This document shows, piece by piece, positions 1-5,880 of a stretch of DNA of 6,356 bases (position 1 is the stretch's first letter; the number at the start of each line of letters is the position of its first letter). The notes below the pieces were generated by a model. The model ran no database searches. It was not told the origin of the DNA and was given only the letters and a program-made list of their open reading frames with translations. The DNA comes from Actinomycetes bacterium (GTDB lineage Bacteria > Actinomycetota > Actinomycetes > Propionibacteriales > Propionibacteriaceae), in assembly GCA_029778515.1 (NCBI GenBank), contig JAKOQD010000279.1:1-6356 (forward strand), in the 5' to 3' direction. Position numbers and translations under genes: made by a program.

Positions 1-405
1 CCAGTCGTCGGTGATGTCATAGATCGCGGGCCAGTTGGTCGCGGCAACCAGTCCAGCCCATCCGGGGTCGTTCACCCAGAGCAGCGGCTTCCGCATCCCG
101 ATAGCCGCCGCAGCTTCGCGCACTCCCCGCTGCAGCAACAGGTCGGCCATTGGGCCGGCGGCCCGCGGGAGCCACTTGGTGAGTTCCAGCCGGTGCAGGC
201 GTCCGTCCGTCCCTGGCACACCGAGCCGACCGCGTCCCAGCCCGGGCTTCTGCCCGATGTGCATCAGATGGAGCGGATCTCTGGCCGGCTCGACGAAGAG
301 CACCCTTAGCGTGTGATCGTGACGAAGCAGCCCGTCGACGAGAAACTGGTTTCGCCGCCAGACATGGTCCCATGGCTCCAGCGAGCAGACCACAAGGTCG
401 TTCAC
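1..405 (-). CDS. Glycosyltransferase, GT-B fold, N-terminal part (runs off left edge)
   Basis: Partial gene: the first 135 codons are present and the frame is still open at base 1. I translated it from a GTG at 405-403, which has a strong purine-rich ribosome site just upstream (GGAGGGGGAAGG on the minus strand, 409-420). The protein opens with a beta strand (LVVCSLEPWDHVWRRNQF, residues 4-21) of the type found at the start of TuaH-like glycosyltransferases, where a Trp-Arg-Arg/Pro-x-Gln-aliphatic segment follows the first strand. Further on are a second strand (LRVLFVEPARDP, about 38-49), then LLWVNDPG (113-120) and YDITDDW (129-135). The last matches the Tyr-Asp-x-x-Asp-Asp/Glu segment of the N-terminal Rossmann domain in this family. 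The nucleotide-sugar-binding C-terminal half lies outside the window, so donor and acceptor are unknown. It should be a cytosolic or membrane-associated enzyme of surface polysaccharide assembly, transcribed divergently from the phosphatase gene. Confidence 0.85.
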   Translation of the reverse strand, partial: MNDLVVCSLEPWDHVWRRNQFLVDGLLRHDHTLRVLFVEPARDPLHLMHIGQKPGLGRGRLGVPGTDGRLHRLELTKWLPRAAGPMADLLLQRGVREAAAAIGMRKPLLWVNDPGWAGLVAATNWPAIYDITDDW

Positions 406-408
406 GTA

Positions 409-420
409 CCTTCCCCCTCC
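409..420 (-). promoter_or_regulatory. Ribosome binding site fixing the GTG start at 405
   Basis: On the minus strand this reads GGAGGGGGAAGG, with AAGG ending four bases before the GTG at 405-403. It is the best Shine-Dalgarno match in the spacer. The codons following the GTG encode a convincing first beta strand of a GT-B enzyme, so this start is preferred over any upstream one. Confidence 0.7.
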
Positions 421-520
421 GGTCACCATGCCAGATCGTCCACCGTGGCTTCAGGCTTCGATGAATGGCGACGGCGTCCCGGTGACCACGGATACTTCGT
501 CGGTCGCTTCGGGACGCGTC

Positions 521-526
521 TATGAT
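521..526 (+). promoter_or_regulatory. Probable -10 element of the phosphatase-polymerase promoter
   Basis: TATGAT matches the sigma-70-type -10 consensus TATAAT at five of six positions and stands out in GC-rich sequence. Transcription would begin near 533, leaving an untranslated leader of about 35 bases before the GTG at 568. No good -35 TTGACA match lies 16-18 bp upstream, which is common in actinobacterial promoters and may mean an activator is used. The call rests on this hexamer and its position alone. Confidence 0.5.
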
Positions 527-567
527 GACATGATCGGGTTGCGGCACGGCAGATCGGGGGTCTTGGA

Positions 568-1200
568 GTGCACCCACCCTCTCTGTCGCCCGCGCCGTTC
601 GAAGCCGGCCCTGCTGCACTCAAACTGGTCTTCGTCTGCACCGCGAATCTGTGCCGCTCACCGATCGCCGAACTCCTCGCAGCGCGCGAGGGCAGGGAGC
701 GCGGGTTCCCCGTGCTGGCATCCTCAATGGGCCTGATGCCGGGGGGACGGCCCTCGCCGGCTCTCGGCGTACGGGTTGCCGCCGAGTTCGGTCTAGACCT
801 TTCCGGGCATCGCAGCCGGCAGCTGGGACTGGCTGAACTCCAATCTGCGGACCTGATCCTCACCATGACTCGCGAGCATGCACGTGAGGTGGTGCATCTG
901 GACCCTGGGTTATGGCCACGCGTGTTCACGCTGAAGCAACACACCGAATACCTTCGCCGACATCCACCGAACGGTTCCACTGTTCAGGACTGGATGGCCA
1001 CCGTTGGCCCGGTACGCCGGCGCAGCGAGTTGGTCGGTCGGTATCCCCGACACGATGTCATCGATCCGATGGGCCGTTCCGCCGGCGTCTGGCGCGAAGT
1101 AGTGATCGACCTCTCCGACCACCTGTCCCTGCTCTTTGATGCCCTCGTCGCGGCTCGCGCAGGAGCGAACGCCAATGCCCAGCTCGCCACCGGGGCTTAG
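568..1200 (+). CDS. Low-molecular-weight protein tyrosine phosphatase
   Basis: A 210-residue cytosolic enzyme expected to hydrolyse phosphotyrosine through a cysteinyl-phosphate intermediate. The P-loop LVFVCTANLCRSP (residues 20-32) has the signature Cys-x5-Arg followed by Ser: nucleophile Cys24, phosphate-binding Arg30, Ser31. The general-acid loop DVIDPMGRSAGVW (163-175) supplies the Asp-Pro pair, with Asp166 as the likely acid. SADLILTMTREH (93-104) is the conserved central strand. The protein is longer than the usual 150 or so residues because of an N-terminal tail of about 19 residues and a segment of about 45 residues (113-158) before the acid loop. The GTG start has a GGGGG ribosome site (556-560) seven bases upstream; the true start could be slightly downstream. 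In Wzy-dependent loci such enzymes (Wzb/CpsB-like in role) dephosphorylate a tyrosine autokinase; that role is inferred, and no kinase is visible here. Leu115 is encoded by TTA (910-912), the only in-frame TTA I found in the window. The gene's 3' end overlaps the polymerase gene. Confidence 0.93.
   Translation: MHPPSLSPAPFEAGPAALKLVFVCTANLCRSPIAELLAAREGRERGFPVLASSMGLMPGGRPSPALGVRVAAEFGLDLSGHRSRQLGLAELQSADLILTMTREHAREVVHLDPGLWPRVFTLKQHTEYLRRHPPNGSTVQDWMATVGPVRRRSELVGRYPRHDVIDPMGRSAGVWREVVIDLSDHLSLLFDALVAARAGANANAQLATGA
1161..1165 (+). promoter_or_regulatory. Ribosome binding site deciding the polymerase start at 1175
   Basis: AGGAG lies nine bases before the ATG at 1175, inside the end of the phosphatase coding sequence. 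An in-frame ATG at 1136 would add 13 residues and overlap the phosphatase by 65 bp, but it lacks a comparable site. I therefore place the start at 1175. Translation is probably coupled to that of the phosphatase. Confidence 0.65.
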
Positions 1201-2542
1201 CTTCCGTCGCCTCGCACCACCGGGGCTTGGCAGCCTTCGCTTCGTGAAGTGGGGACGGGTGCTGACCGGCGTGGCCCTCGTCCTATTGGTGGCGGGCGCC
1301 CTCGGGATCCTGAGCGCCGACTACGGCAGCCTCGCCATCTTCGTCGCCGTGATCATCCTGGCCCTCGGCCTCGCCTCGACTGATCTGGTGCTGCTGCCGG
1401 TACTGGCCTTTCCGGCCACTTTGGTGATGATCCGAACCGGGCCGCTGAGTGTCTCCGACCTGGTGCTGATCGTCGCCACTGTGCCTGCCCTGATGCTCTA
1501 TCGCCGAACCGAGGCCAAGGGCCTGCAGCCTCTCCTCTGGGCCGGCGCCGTCTACCTCGCCTGCCTGGTTCCCACGCTGGTGCTGAACCGCTACCTGGGC
1601 AACTACATCGAGTGGGCTCACGAGCTCATCCTGGTGCTGGGCAGCCTCCTGGTCGGCTGGGTGACGGGACGCGCCGGCCGGGCCGGAGCGGCCCTGTTGG
1701 CTTTTCAGCTCGGTTGCGTCGGCATCGGAGTAGCTGCGACGCTGCAGGCCCTCTACCTACTGCGAACCACCGGAGTTTTCGGACCGGCCTATCTGGAGTT
1801 TCTCCACAAGAACTTCATCGGCAACACCCTCGCGTTCTCGTTCCTGATCGCCCTGGTCCGGCCCCGGTGGCTCAACTGGCCCACCTGGTTCCACCTCTTT
1901 GTGATGGTGGTCAGTGTCCTCGGGATCGCCGCCTCGAACTCCCGGCAGGCCGTCGTTTCCGTATTCGCCGGCGTCGCCTTTCTGGCCCTGCGCAGTTGGG
2001 GACGCGGCGCCACTCGACGCGGCCGGGTGCTGTTGCTACTCCTGATCCCGGCTGTGATTGCCACCGCAGGCACAGTGAGCGAGCAGTTGGAGTCGGGAGA
2101 CGCGTTCAACTCCACGTCGCAGCGCTTGACCTGGTACGCCGAGAGTCTTCGGATCTGGCAGCAATCGCCGTTGTTCGGGGTTGGACTGAGATGGTGGAAC
2201 ACCGGTGACCATCCAGCTTTTCAGCCCCCCAACGCGTTCTTCGAGATGATCTCATCGGCCGGCGTGCTCGGCCTGTTCGGCTTCTTGGTGCTGTGCATCG
2301 CCGGACTGTGGGTGGTGCTGCTACTTCCCCGGCAGTACGCCGACCTCGCCGCGGTCGTCATGATCGCGCGCTTCGTCCAGGGCCAACTCGATCTCTACTG
2401 GGTGGCCGGGCAATCGGCGTTGCCATGGATGATGACCGGCTTGATGATCGGACTGCAGGCGCTGCATCAGGCGCAGGACCCGACCACACGTGGGTTCGCT
2501 TCGGAACTGCCGCCGCTTACGACCGCGCGGAGGGCGCGGTGA
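1175..2542 (+). CDS. O-antigen polymerase/ligase-like membrane protein (Wzy family)
   Basis: A 455-residue integral membrane protein, about the usual length for Wzy polymerases. I count roughly 11-14 hydrophobic segments, including about 28-47, 50-66, 92-108, 147-163, 236-252, 283-300, 362-384 and 412-428. The Wzy_C hallmark lies in a large external loop between about 300 and 362: SQRLTWYAESLRIW (315-328), SPLFGVGLRWW (331-341), then PPNAFFEMISSAGVLGLFGF (351-370). Conserved basic residues occur in the motif SNSRQAV (254-260, Arg257) and in HKNFIGN (211-217). Such proteins join lipid-linked oligosaccharide repeats at the outer face of the membrane; WaaL-type ligases share the fold, so ligase activity cannot be excluded. 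In an actinobacterium next to glycosyltransferases, polymerase is more likely. His is commonly found before the conserved Asn of the loop; here it is Pro-Pro-Asn. The gene overlaps the phosphatase by 26 bp upstream and the convergent glycosyltransferase by 26 bp downstream. Confidence 0.87.
   Translation: MPSSPPGLSFRRLAPPGLGSLRFVKWGRVLTGVALVLLVAGALGILSADYGSLAIFVAVIILALGLASTDLVLLPVLAFPATLVMIRTGPLSVSDLVLIVATVPALMLYRRTEAKGLQPLLWAGAVYLACLVPTLVLNRYLGNYIEWAHELILVLGSLLVGWVTGRAGRAGAALLAFQLGCVGIGVAATLQALYLLRTTGVFGPAYLEFLHKNFIGNTLAFSFLIALVRPRWLNWPTWFHLFVMVVSVLGIAASNSRQAVVSVFAGVAFLALRSWGRGATRRGRVLLLLLIPAVIATAGTVSEQLESGDAFNSTSQRLTWYAESLRIWQQSPLFGVGLRWWNTGDHPAFQPPNAFFEMISSAGVLGLFGFLVLCIAGLWVVLLLPRQYADLAAVVMIARFVQGQLDLYWVAGQSALPWMMTGLMIGLQALHQAQDPTTRGFASELPPLTTARRAR
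2517..2542. other. Tail-to-tail coding overlap of convergent genes
   Basis: The plus-strand polymerase gene ends with TGA at 2540-2542. The minus-strand glycosyltransferase gene ends with TAA at 2519-2517. The last eight codons of each gene therefore share the same 26 bp, and no intergenic DNA is left. I see no stem followed by a T-run on either strand here, so transcripts must end inside the opposing gene or be stopped by a factor such as Rho. Confidence 0.85.
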
Positions 2543-4523
2543 GGTAGAAGCGCAGCCGCCAGCGGGCGTATTCGCGTTCGCGTCCGGATTTGAGCACCCC
2601 TCGCACAGCAGCCCCGAAGATCGCCGCAGCGCGCACCAGCAACTCACCACCGCGGCCGTAATGCTTGCGGGCATAGGCGAGCTGGGAGCTGTGGAAGTAG
2701 CGCAGGCGCGTCGACTCGTCCGAACTGGTTCCGGCGCCGACGTGGCTGCCGGTCACGGACGGGACGTACTGGCTCCGCCAACCGCGGGTAACCGCTCGGC
2801 GCTGCCAATCGGTCTCTTCGGCATAGAGAAAGAAGCGCTCATCGAACTCCCCCACGTCGCGCAGTGCCGCCGCGTTCAGCAGCAGGATCGATCCGATCAG
2901 GAAGGTGTGACCACGGTCCCAGGCGCCGAGTCCGACTGCGGTGAGCCAGGCACCCAAGGGACTGGGAAATGGCCATTCCACCCGGTCCGGCTGATCCGAA
3001 TCCGGAGCAGTCTGCCGCGGAGCGACGCAGGCTATGCCTGGCTCGGCGTGCAGCCGGCGCGCCAGCTCGACGACCCCGTCCCGGGAGACGGTGGCGTCCG
3101 GGTTGAGCAGCAGGACGTCCGCGTGGTCACGTCCGCATCGGATGAGGTATGCCAGAGCGTGATTAACCCCCGCGGCGAACCCAAGGTTCACACCCGGGTC
3201 GAGATACTCGGCGCCGTGCGCCTCGACCAGCCGACGAGTCGCTTCCGAAGAAGAATTGTCGACAACAGTAACGCTCAGCCCGGCCACTGCCTGCAGCGAG
3301 GGTGCCAGCTTCTCGGCTGGGCCGTAGGCGACGATTACCACCTCGGGGTGAGCAGGACGGGCGTCCTCAGCGCCATCTTCGGCAGCAGCGGTCCCGACGC
3401 CGCGGCCGGCGGCGGAGGTCGCGAGCACCTGGTCGATTAGGGCTCTATGCTCCAGCGCGACCGCCTGCCAGCTGTACTGACGGCAGTGGTCCAGCCCGGC
3501 GGCGCGAAGTTCACGCCAGCGCCGAGGTTCGGTCAGCTCCCTGAGCGCTGCGGCAATCTCGCCGGGTTGGTTGGGTTCGACCACGATACCCGCAGGGCCA
3601 ATGACCTCTGGCAACGCACCGCTGCGGCTGGCGATCACCGGGGCCCCCGAGGCCATGGCCTCCACCACGACCCGGCCGAATTGCTCCAGCCACCCGGGGG
3701 TGGGCAGCGATGGCACCACTAGCACGTCCAGCTGGCGATAGAAGTCCGCGAGTCCGGAGTCGAGATGGCCGAGGAAGTCGACCCGTTTGGAGACCCCCAA
3801 CTCGGATGCCAGCCGTTCCAACTCCGGCCGCTGCGGCCCACTCCCTGCGAGCAACAGCCTGGTGGATGGGACGCGTGCGATCGCCTTGAGCAGGACATCG
3901 ACACCCTTGTGACTCTCCAGTCGGCCGGAGTACCCGACCAGTAGCGGCGAGCCCGGCTCCGTGCGGCTGTCCGGGGAGAATACCTCCAGATCGGTCCCGA
4001 GCCCGATCACCGCGGGTTGGGCGCGCATGCCTTTCGCCTGCAGGATCCGTCCGGCCTCTGCGTTGCATACGTACGCGCCCGCGGCTCGTCTCAGGGCATA
4101 GCGCTCCAGCCAGCGAATCGGAACCGGGTACCGCTTGGGAATGTTCTGCGCTGAATAGAGCAGCACCGGCGCCCGAACCCCGCGCAGCCGAAGCATCGCC
4201 AGGATCTCCGCAGTCTGGGTGGCGCACGGCTCTTCGTGAAGGTCGATCAGGTCCCACTCGCGATCAAGCAGCCGCCAGACGGCACGTGGGTCGTACACGA
4301 AGCCGTTCGGGTGCGAACCCAACGTGTCCACGCCGACCACGAAGTCGTCAGCACCCGCGTCCAGCGCGATCAGGGTGCCGCCCTCGTTCCACCGCCGCGC
4401 CGAAACCAAAGTGAGGTCCACGCCTGAGCGCACCAGTTCGCGTTCCCGCTCGCGCCAGGCAGCGACGACGCCGTGGTGGGCGAACCTGAGCACCCGCGGT
4501 CGCTGTCCTTCCAGCTGCGTCAC
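2517..4523 (-). CDS. Bifunctional glycosyltransferase: GT4 domain fused to GT2 domain
   Basis: A 668-residue protein with two complete-looking glycosyltransferase modules in one frame. Residues about 10-365 form a GT-B, GT4-type enzyme: VGYSGRLESHKGVDVL (196-211) with Lys206, LLLAGSGPQRPEL (223-235), and the retaining-enzyme E-x7-E pair Glu280 and Glu288 in LEQFGRVVVEAM. An Ala/Gly/Glu-rich linker (about 367-393) leads to a GT-A, GT2 rhamnosyltransferase-like domain (about 394-650): VVDNSS (420-425), GVNLGFAAGVN (444-454), LLLNPDATV (471-479) with the probable metal-binding Asp476, and FFLYAEETDW (564-573), matching the catalytic-base region of WbbL-like enzymes. No membrane span is evident; the basic C-terminal tail may touch the membrane. 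The protein probably adds two successive sugars to a lipid-linked repeat; donors cannot be read from sequence. Start GTG at 4523 with GGGGGGAG upstream on the minus strand. It stands alone on its strand and converges on the polymerase gene. Confidence 0.92.
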   Translation of the reverse strand: MTQLEGQRPRVLRFAHHGVVAAWRERERELVRSGVDLTLVSARRWNEGGTLIALDAGADDFVVGVDTLGSHPNGFVYDPRAVWRLLDREWDLIDLHEEPCATQTAEILAMLRLRGVRAPVLLYSAQNIPKRYPVPIRWLERYALRRAAGAYVCNAEAGRILQAKGMRAQPAVIGLGTDLEVFSPDSRTEPGSPLLVGYSGRLESHKGVDVLLKAIARVPSTRLLLAGSGPQRPELERLASELGVSKRVDFLGHLDSGLADFYRQLDVLVVPSLPTPGWLEQFGRVVVEAMASGAPVIASRSGALPEVIGPAGIVVEPNQPGEIAAALRELTEPRRWRELRAAGLDHCRQYSWQAVALEHRALIDQVLATSAAGRGVGTAAAEDGAEDARPAHPEVVIVAYGPAEKLAPSLQAVAGLSVTVVDNSSSEATRRLVEAHGAEYLDPGVNLGFAAGVNHALAYLIRCGRDHADVLLLNPDATVSRDGVVELARRLHAEPGIACVAPRQTAPDSDQPDRVEWPFPSPLGAWLTAVGLGAWDRGHTFLIGSILLLNAAALRDVGEFDERFFLYAEETDWQRRAVTRGWRSQYVPSVTGSHVGAGTSSDESTRLRYFHSSQLAYARKHYGRGGELLVRAAAIFGAAVRGVLKSGREREYARWRLRFYLTAPSARS

Positions 4524-4674
4524 GCCCCACTCCCCCCGATGGCATCAGCGTGGGGAATACGTCCGCTCGCGGGCGACCGTCGTGGCTAGCGGCTCCCCCC
4601 AGATTGCGGCAGCATAGCTCGCGGAAGCGCGACCGCTCTTTCGGGATCTCGGCGGGTTCGCCAGAAGGGGTGCC
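4524..4674. other. Divergent intergenic spacer
   Basis: This 151-bp region lies between the leftward fused glycosyltransferase and the rightward GT4 pair. It must feed at least one promoter each way, but I could not pick a -10/-35 pair on either strand that I would defend. Near its left end, CCCCAC (4525-4530) and GTGGGG (4550-4555) form an inverted repeat around the ribosome site of the leftward gene. No coding potential was recognised in it. Confidence 0.5.
4531..4538 (-). promoter_or_regulatory. Ribosome binding site for the GTG start at 4523
   Basis: On the minus strand the leader reads GGGGGGAGTGGGGC before the GTG at 4523-4521. The GGAG core sits about seven bases from the start, a good spacing. 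The G-rich stretch lies in the loop of a possible hairpin (arms at 4525-4530 and 4550-4555), so access could be modulated. Confidence 0.55.
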
Positions 4675-5880
4675 ATGACCGAGAGCAACGCCAGTAGCCG
4701 GCCACCCGAAACCCTGCCGCCGATCCTCCAAATCGCGCCCGAGATCGCGCCCGGCAGCGGCGTCGGCGGCGTGGCCTACCAGCTGGAACAGCAGTTCCTC
4801 GCTGCAGGCGTGGCGGTGAGCCGGTTCACCCTGGCCGAAGCCAGGGGTGCCTGGTTGCCTGAGCCCGGGCCGGGCCTACGCGGGCGGCTGGCGCTGCTCT
4901 TCCGCGTGGTCTGGTTCTCCACGATCGGCACCTGGTTGGCTCGGCGCGCGCTCGCAGCCGCGCCCACTTCGATCTCGATCTGTCACAACGACGTCCTCGC
5001 CGGCGACATCTACGTCAACCATGGCATCCTGCGGGCAGCGATGAAGGCCCGGGGCCACTACCTGCTGCGGATGCTGCGGAACCCGCTCCACCTGTTCACC
5101 GCGTTGCGGGACGCCCACCGTTTTCGCTCGCGCATCCACCGGGTGGTGGTGAGCCTCACCACGCGCGAGGCCGAGCTACTCTCCAACACCTACTCGAAGG
5201 TGTCGGCCGAGTCGGTGGTGATCGCCAACGGCGTAGACATCGATCGCTTCACCCCGCCCCCGGCCGAGTCCCGCCTCGCCGCCCGAGCCGAGGTGCTGCC
5301 GAACCCGAATCCTGCGGCCACCTGGCTGCTCTTCGTCGGCCACGAGTTCGACCGCAAGGGGCTGCCCCTAGCGATTGCGGCGCTATCCCAGCTCAGCGAA
5401 CCGGTCGGGTTGCTCGTCGTGGGTGGCACCCCGGAAATGGTGGTTGCGGCACGCGAGCAAGCCGTCAGGGCGGGGGTGTCCGAGCAGGTCCATCTGCTCG
5501 GACGCCTCGCTGACCCGATGCCCGCCTTCCGTGCCGCGGACTGCCTAGTGCTGCCGAGCGCCTACGAAGCCAATGCCCTGGTCGTGCTGGAGGCGCTGGC
5601 TGCCGGCTTGCCCGCGATCGTGACGCCGGTCGGATACGCCCCAGACCTGATTCGCGATGGTGTTAACGGATTCCTGGTCGAGCGGACGGCGGCCGGGGTG
5701 CGTCAGGGCATCGAGAACTACCTGCGCTCTGATCGACGAAGACTGGCCGAAGGCGCTCGCACCAGCGGCGAAGCGCACGCCTGGCCACTGATCGCGGCCA
5801 GGTACCTGGAGCTGATCACCCGCCTCGCGCCGGATACTCGGGCACCTGGATCGACGGACGGGAAGAGGACGACCACGTGA
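4675..5880 (+). CDS. Glycosyltransferase family 4 (GT-B)
   Basis: A 401-residue cytosolic or peripheral-membrane retaining glycosyltransferase, normal length for GT4. The N-terminal domain starts with ILQIAPEIAPGSGVGGVAYQ (17-36), where the Gly-rich loop after the first strand helps hold substrates. It continues through VVSLTTREAELL (158-169) to VVIANGVDIDRF (181-192), the standard bridge between the two domains. The C-terminal donor-binding domain shows LLFVGHEFDRKGLPLAI (218-234) with Lys228, VHLLGRL (272-278), and LPSAYEANALVVLEALAAGL (293-312), which carries the E-x7-E pair Glu298 and Glu306. This predicts use of a nucleotide sugar such as UDP- or GDP-hexose; the sugar cannot be assigned. 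The ATG at 4675 is preceded by AGAAGGGG (4663-4670). The first 15 residues are polar, Pro-rich and probably flexible. The stop codon overlaps the start of the next glycosyltransferase gene, so the two are co-transcribed. Confidence 0.92.
   Translation: MTESNASSRPPETLPPILQIAPEIAPGSGVGGVAYQLEQQFLAAGVAVSRFTLAEARGAWLPEPGPGLRGRLALLFRVVWFSTIGTWLARRALAAAPTSISICHNDVLAGDIYVNHGILRAAMKARGHYLLRMLRNPLHLFTALRDAHRFRSRIHRVVVSLTTREAELLSNTYSKVSAESVVIANGVDIDRFTPPPAESRLAARAEVLPNPNPAATWLLFVGHEFDRKGLPLAIAALSQLSEPVGLLVVGGTPEMVVAAREQAVRAGVSEQVHLLGRLADPMPAFRAADCLVLPSAYEANALVVLEALAAGLPAIVTPVGYAPDLIRDGVNGFLVERTAAGVRQGIENYLRSDRRRLAEGARTSGEAHAWPLIAARYLELITRLAPDTRAPGSTDGKRTTT
5861..5868 (+). promoter_or_regulatory. Ribosome binding site for the overlapping GTG start at 5877
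   Basis: GGAAGAGG lies eight bases before the GTG at 5877, within the last codons of the upstream glycosyltransferase. It supports the GTGA overlapping stop/start and translational coupling of the pair. Confidence 0.6.

Larger units (their letters stand above)
406..567. other. Divergent intergenic spacer with promoter signals
   Basis: This 162-bp region separates the leftward glycosyltransferase from the rightward phosphatase. It should hold promoters for both. A rightward -10 is clear (521-526). I could not identify a convincing leftward -10/-35 pair. A 12-bp imperfect direct repeat of the form CCGGTSACCAYG occurs at 419-430 and 479-490. Reading frames that cross the region show no recognisable protein. 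Confidence 0.6.

Noticed and set aside
17..619. A 200-codon minus-strand frame crossing the left divergent spacer
   Set aside because: It overlaps the GT-B N terminus in another frame and the start of the phosphatase on the other strand. The product is Arg/Ala-rich low-complexity sequence with no family resemblance.
423..980. A 185-codon minus-strand frame opposite the phosphatase
   Set aside because: It is antisense to the well-supported phosphatase P-loop region, and its translation is Arg/Ser/Pro-rich without motifs.
1612..2208. A 198-codon plus-strand frame inside the polymerase gene
   Set aside because: It is a shifted frame of a clear membrane protein; the product is hydrophilic, Arg/Pro-rich and has no domain or start signal.
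2556..2565. CCGCCAGCGG as a terminator stem near the convergent junction
   Set aside because: The loop would be only two bases and no T-run follows on either strand, so it cannot be called an intrinsic terminator.
2490..3440. A 316-codon open frame on the plus strand, antisense to the fused glycosyltransferase
   Set aside because: It lies opposite strongly supported GT2 and GT4 coding sequence, and its translation shows no recognisable domain. Long antisense frames are expected where third positions are GC-rich.
3511..4257. A 248-codon minus-strand frame within the fused glycosyltransferase gene
   Set aside because: It is an out-of-frame shadow of the GT4 half, rich in Arg, Gly and Pro with no motif, whereas the main frame carries all catalytic signatures.
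4604..4618. TTGCGG and CATAGC as a rightward promoter for the GT4 pair
   Set aside because: The two hexamers are only a few bases apart instead of 16-18, and neither is a strong match.
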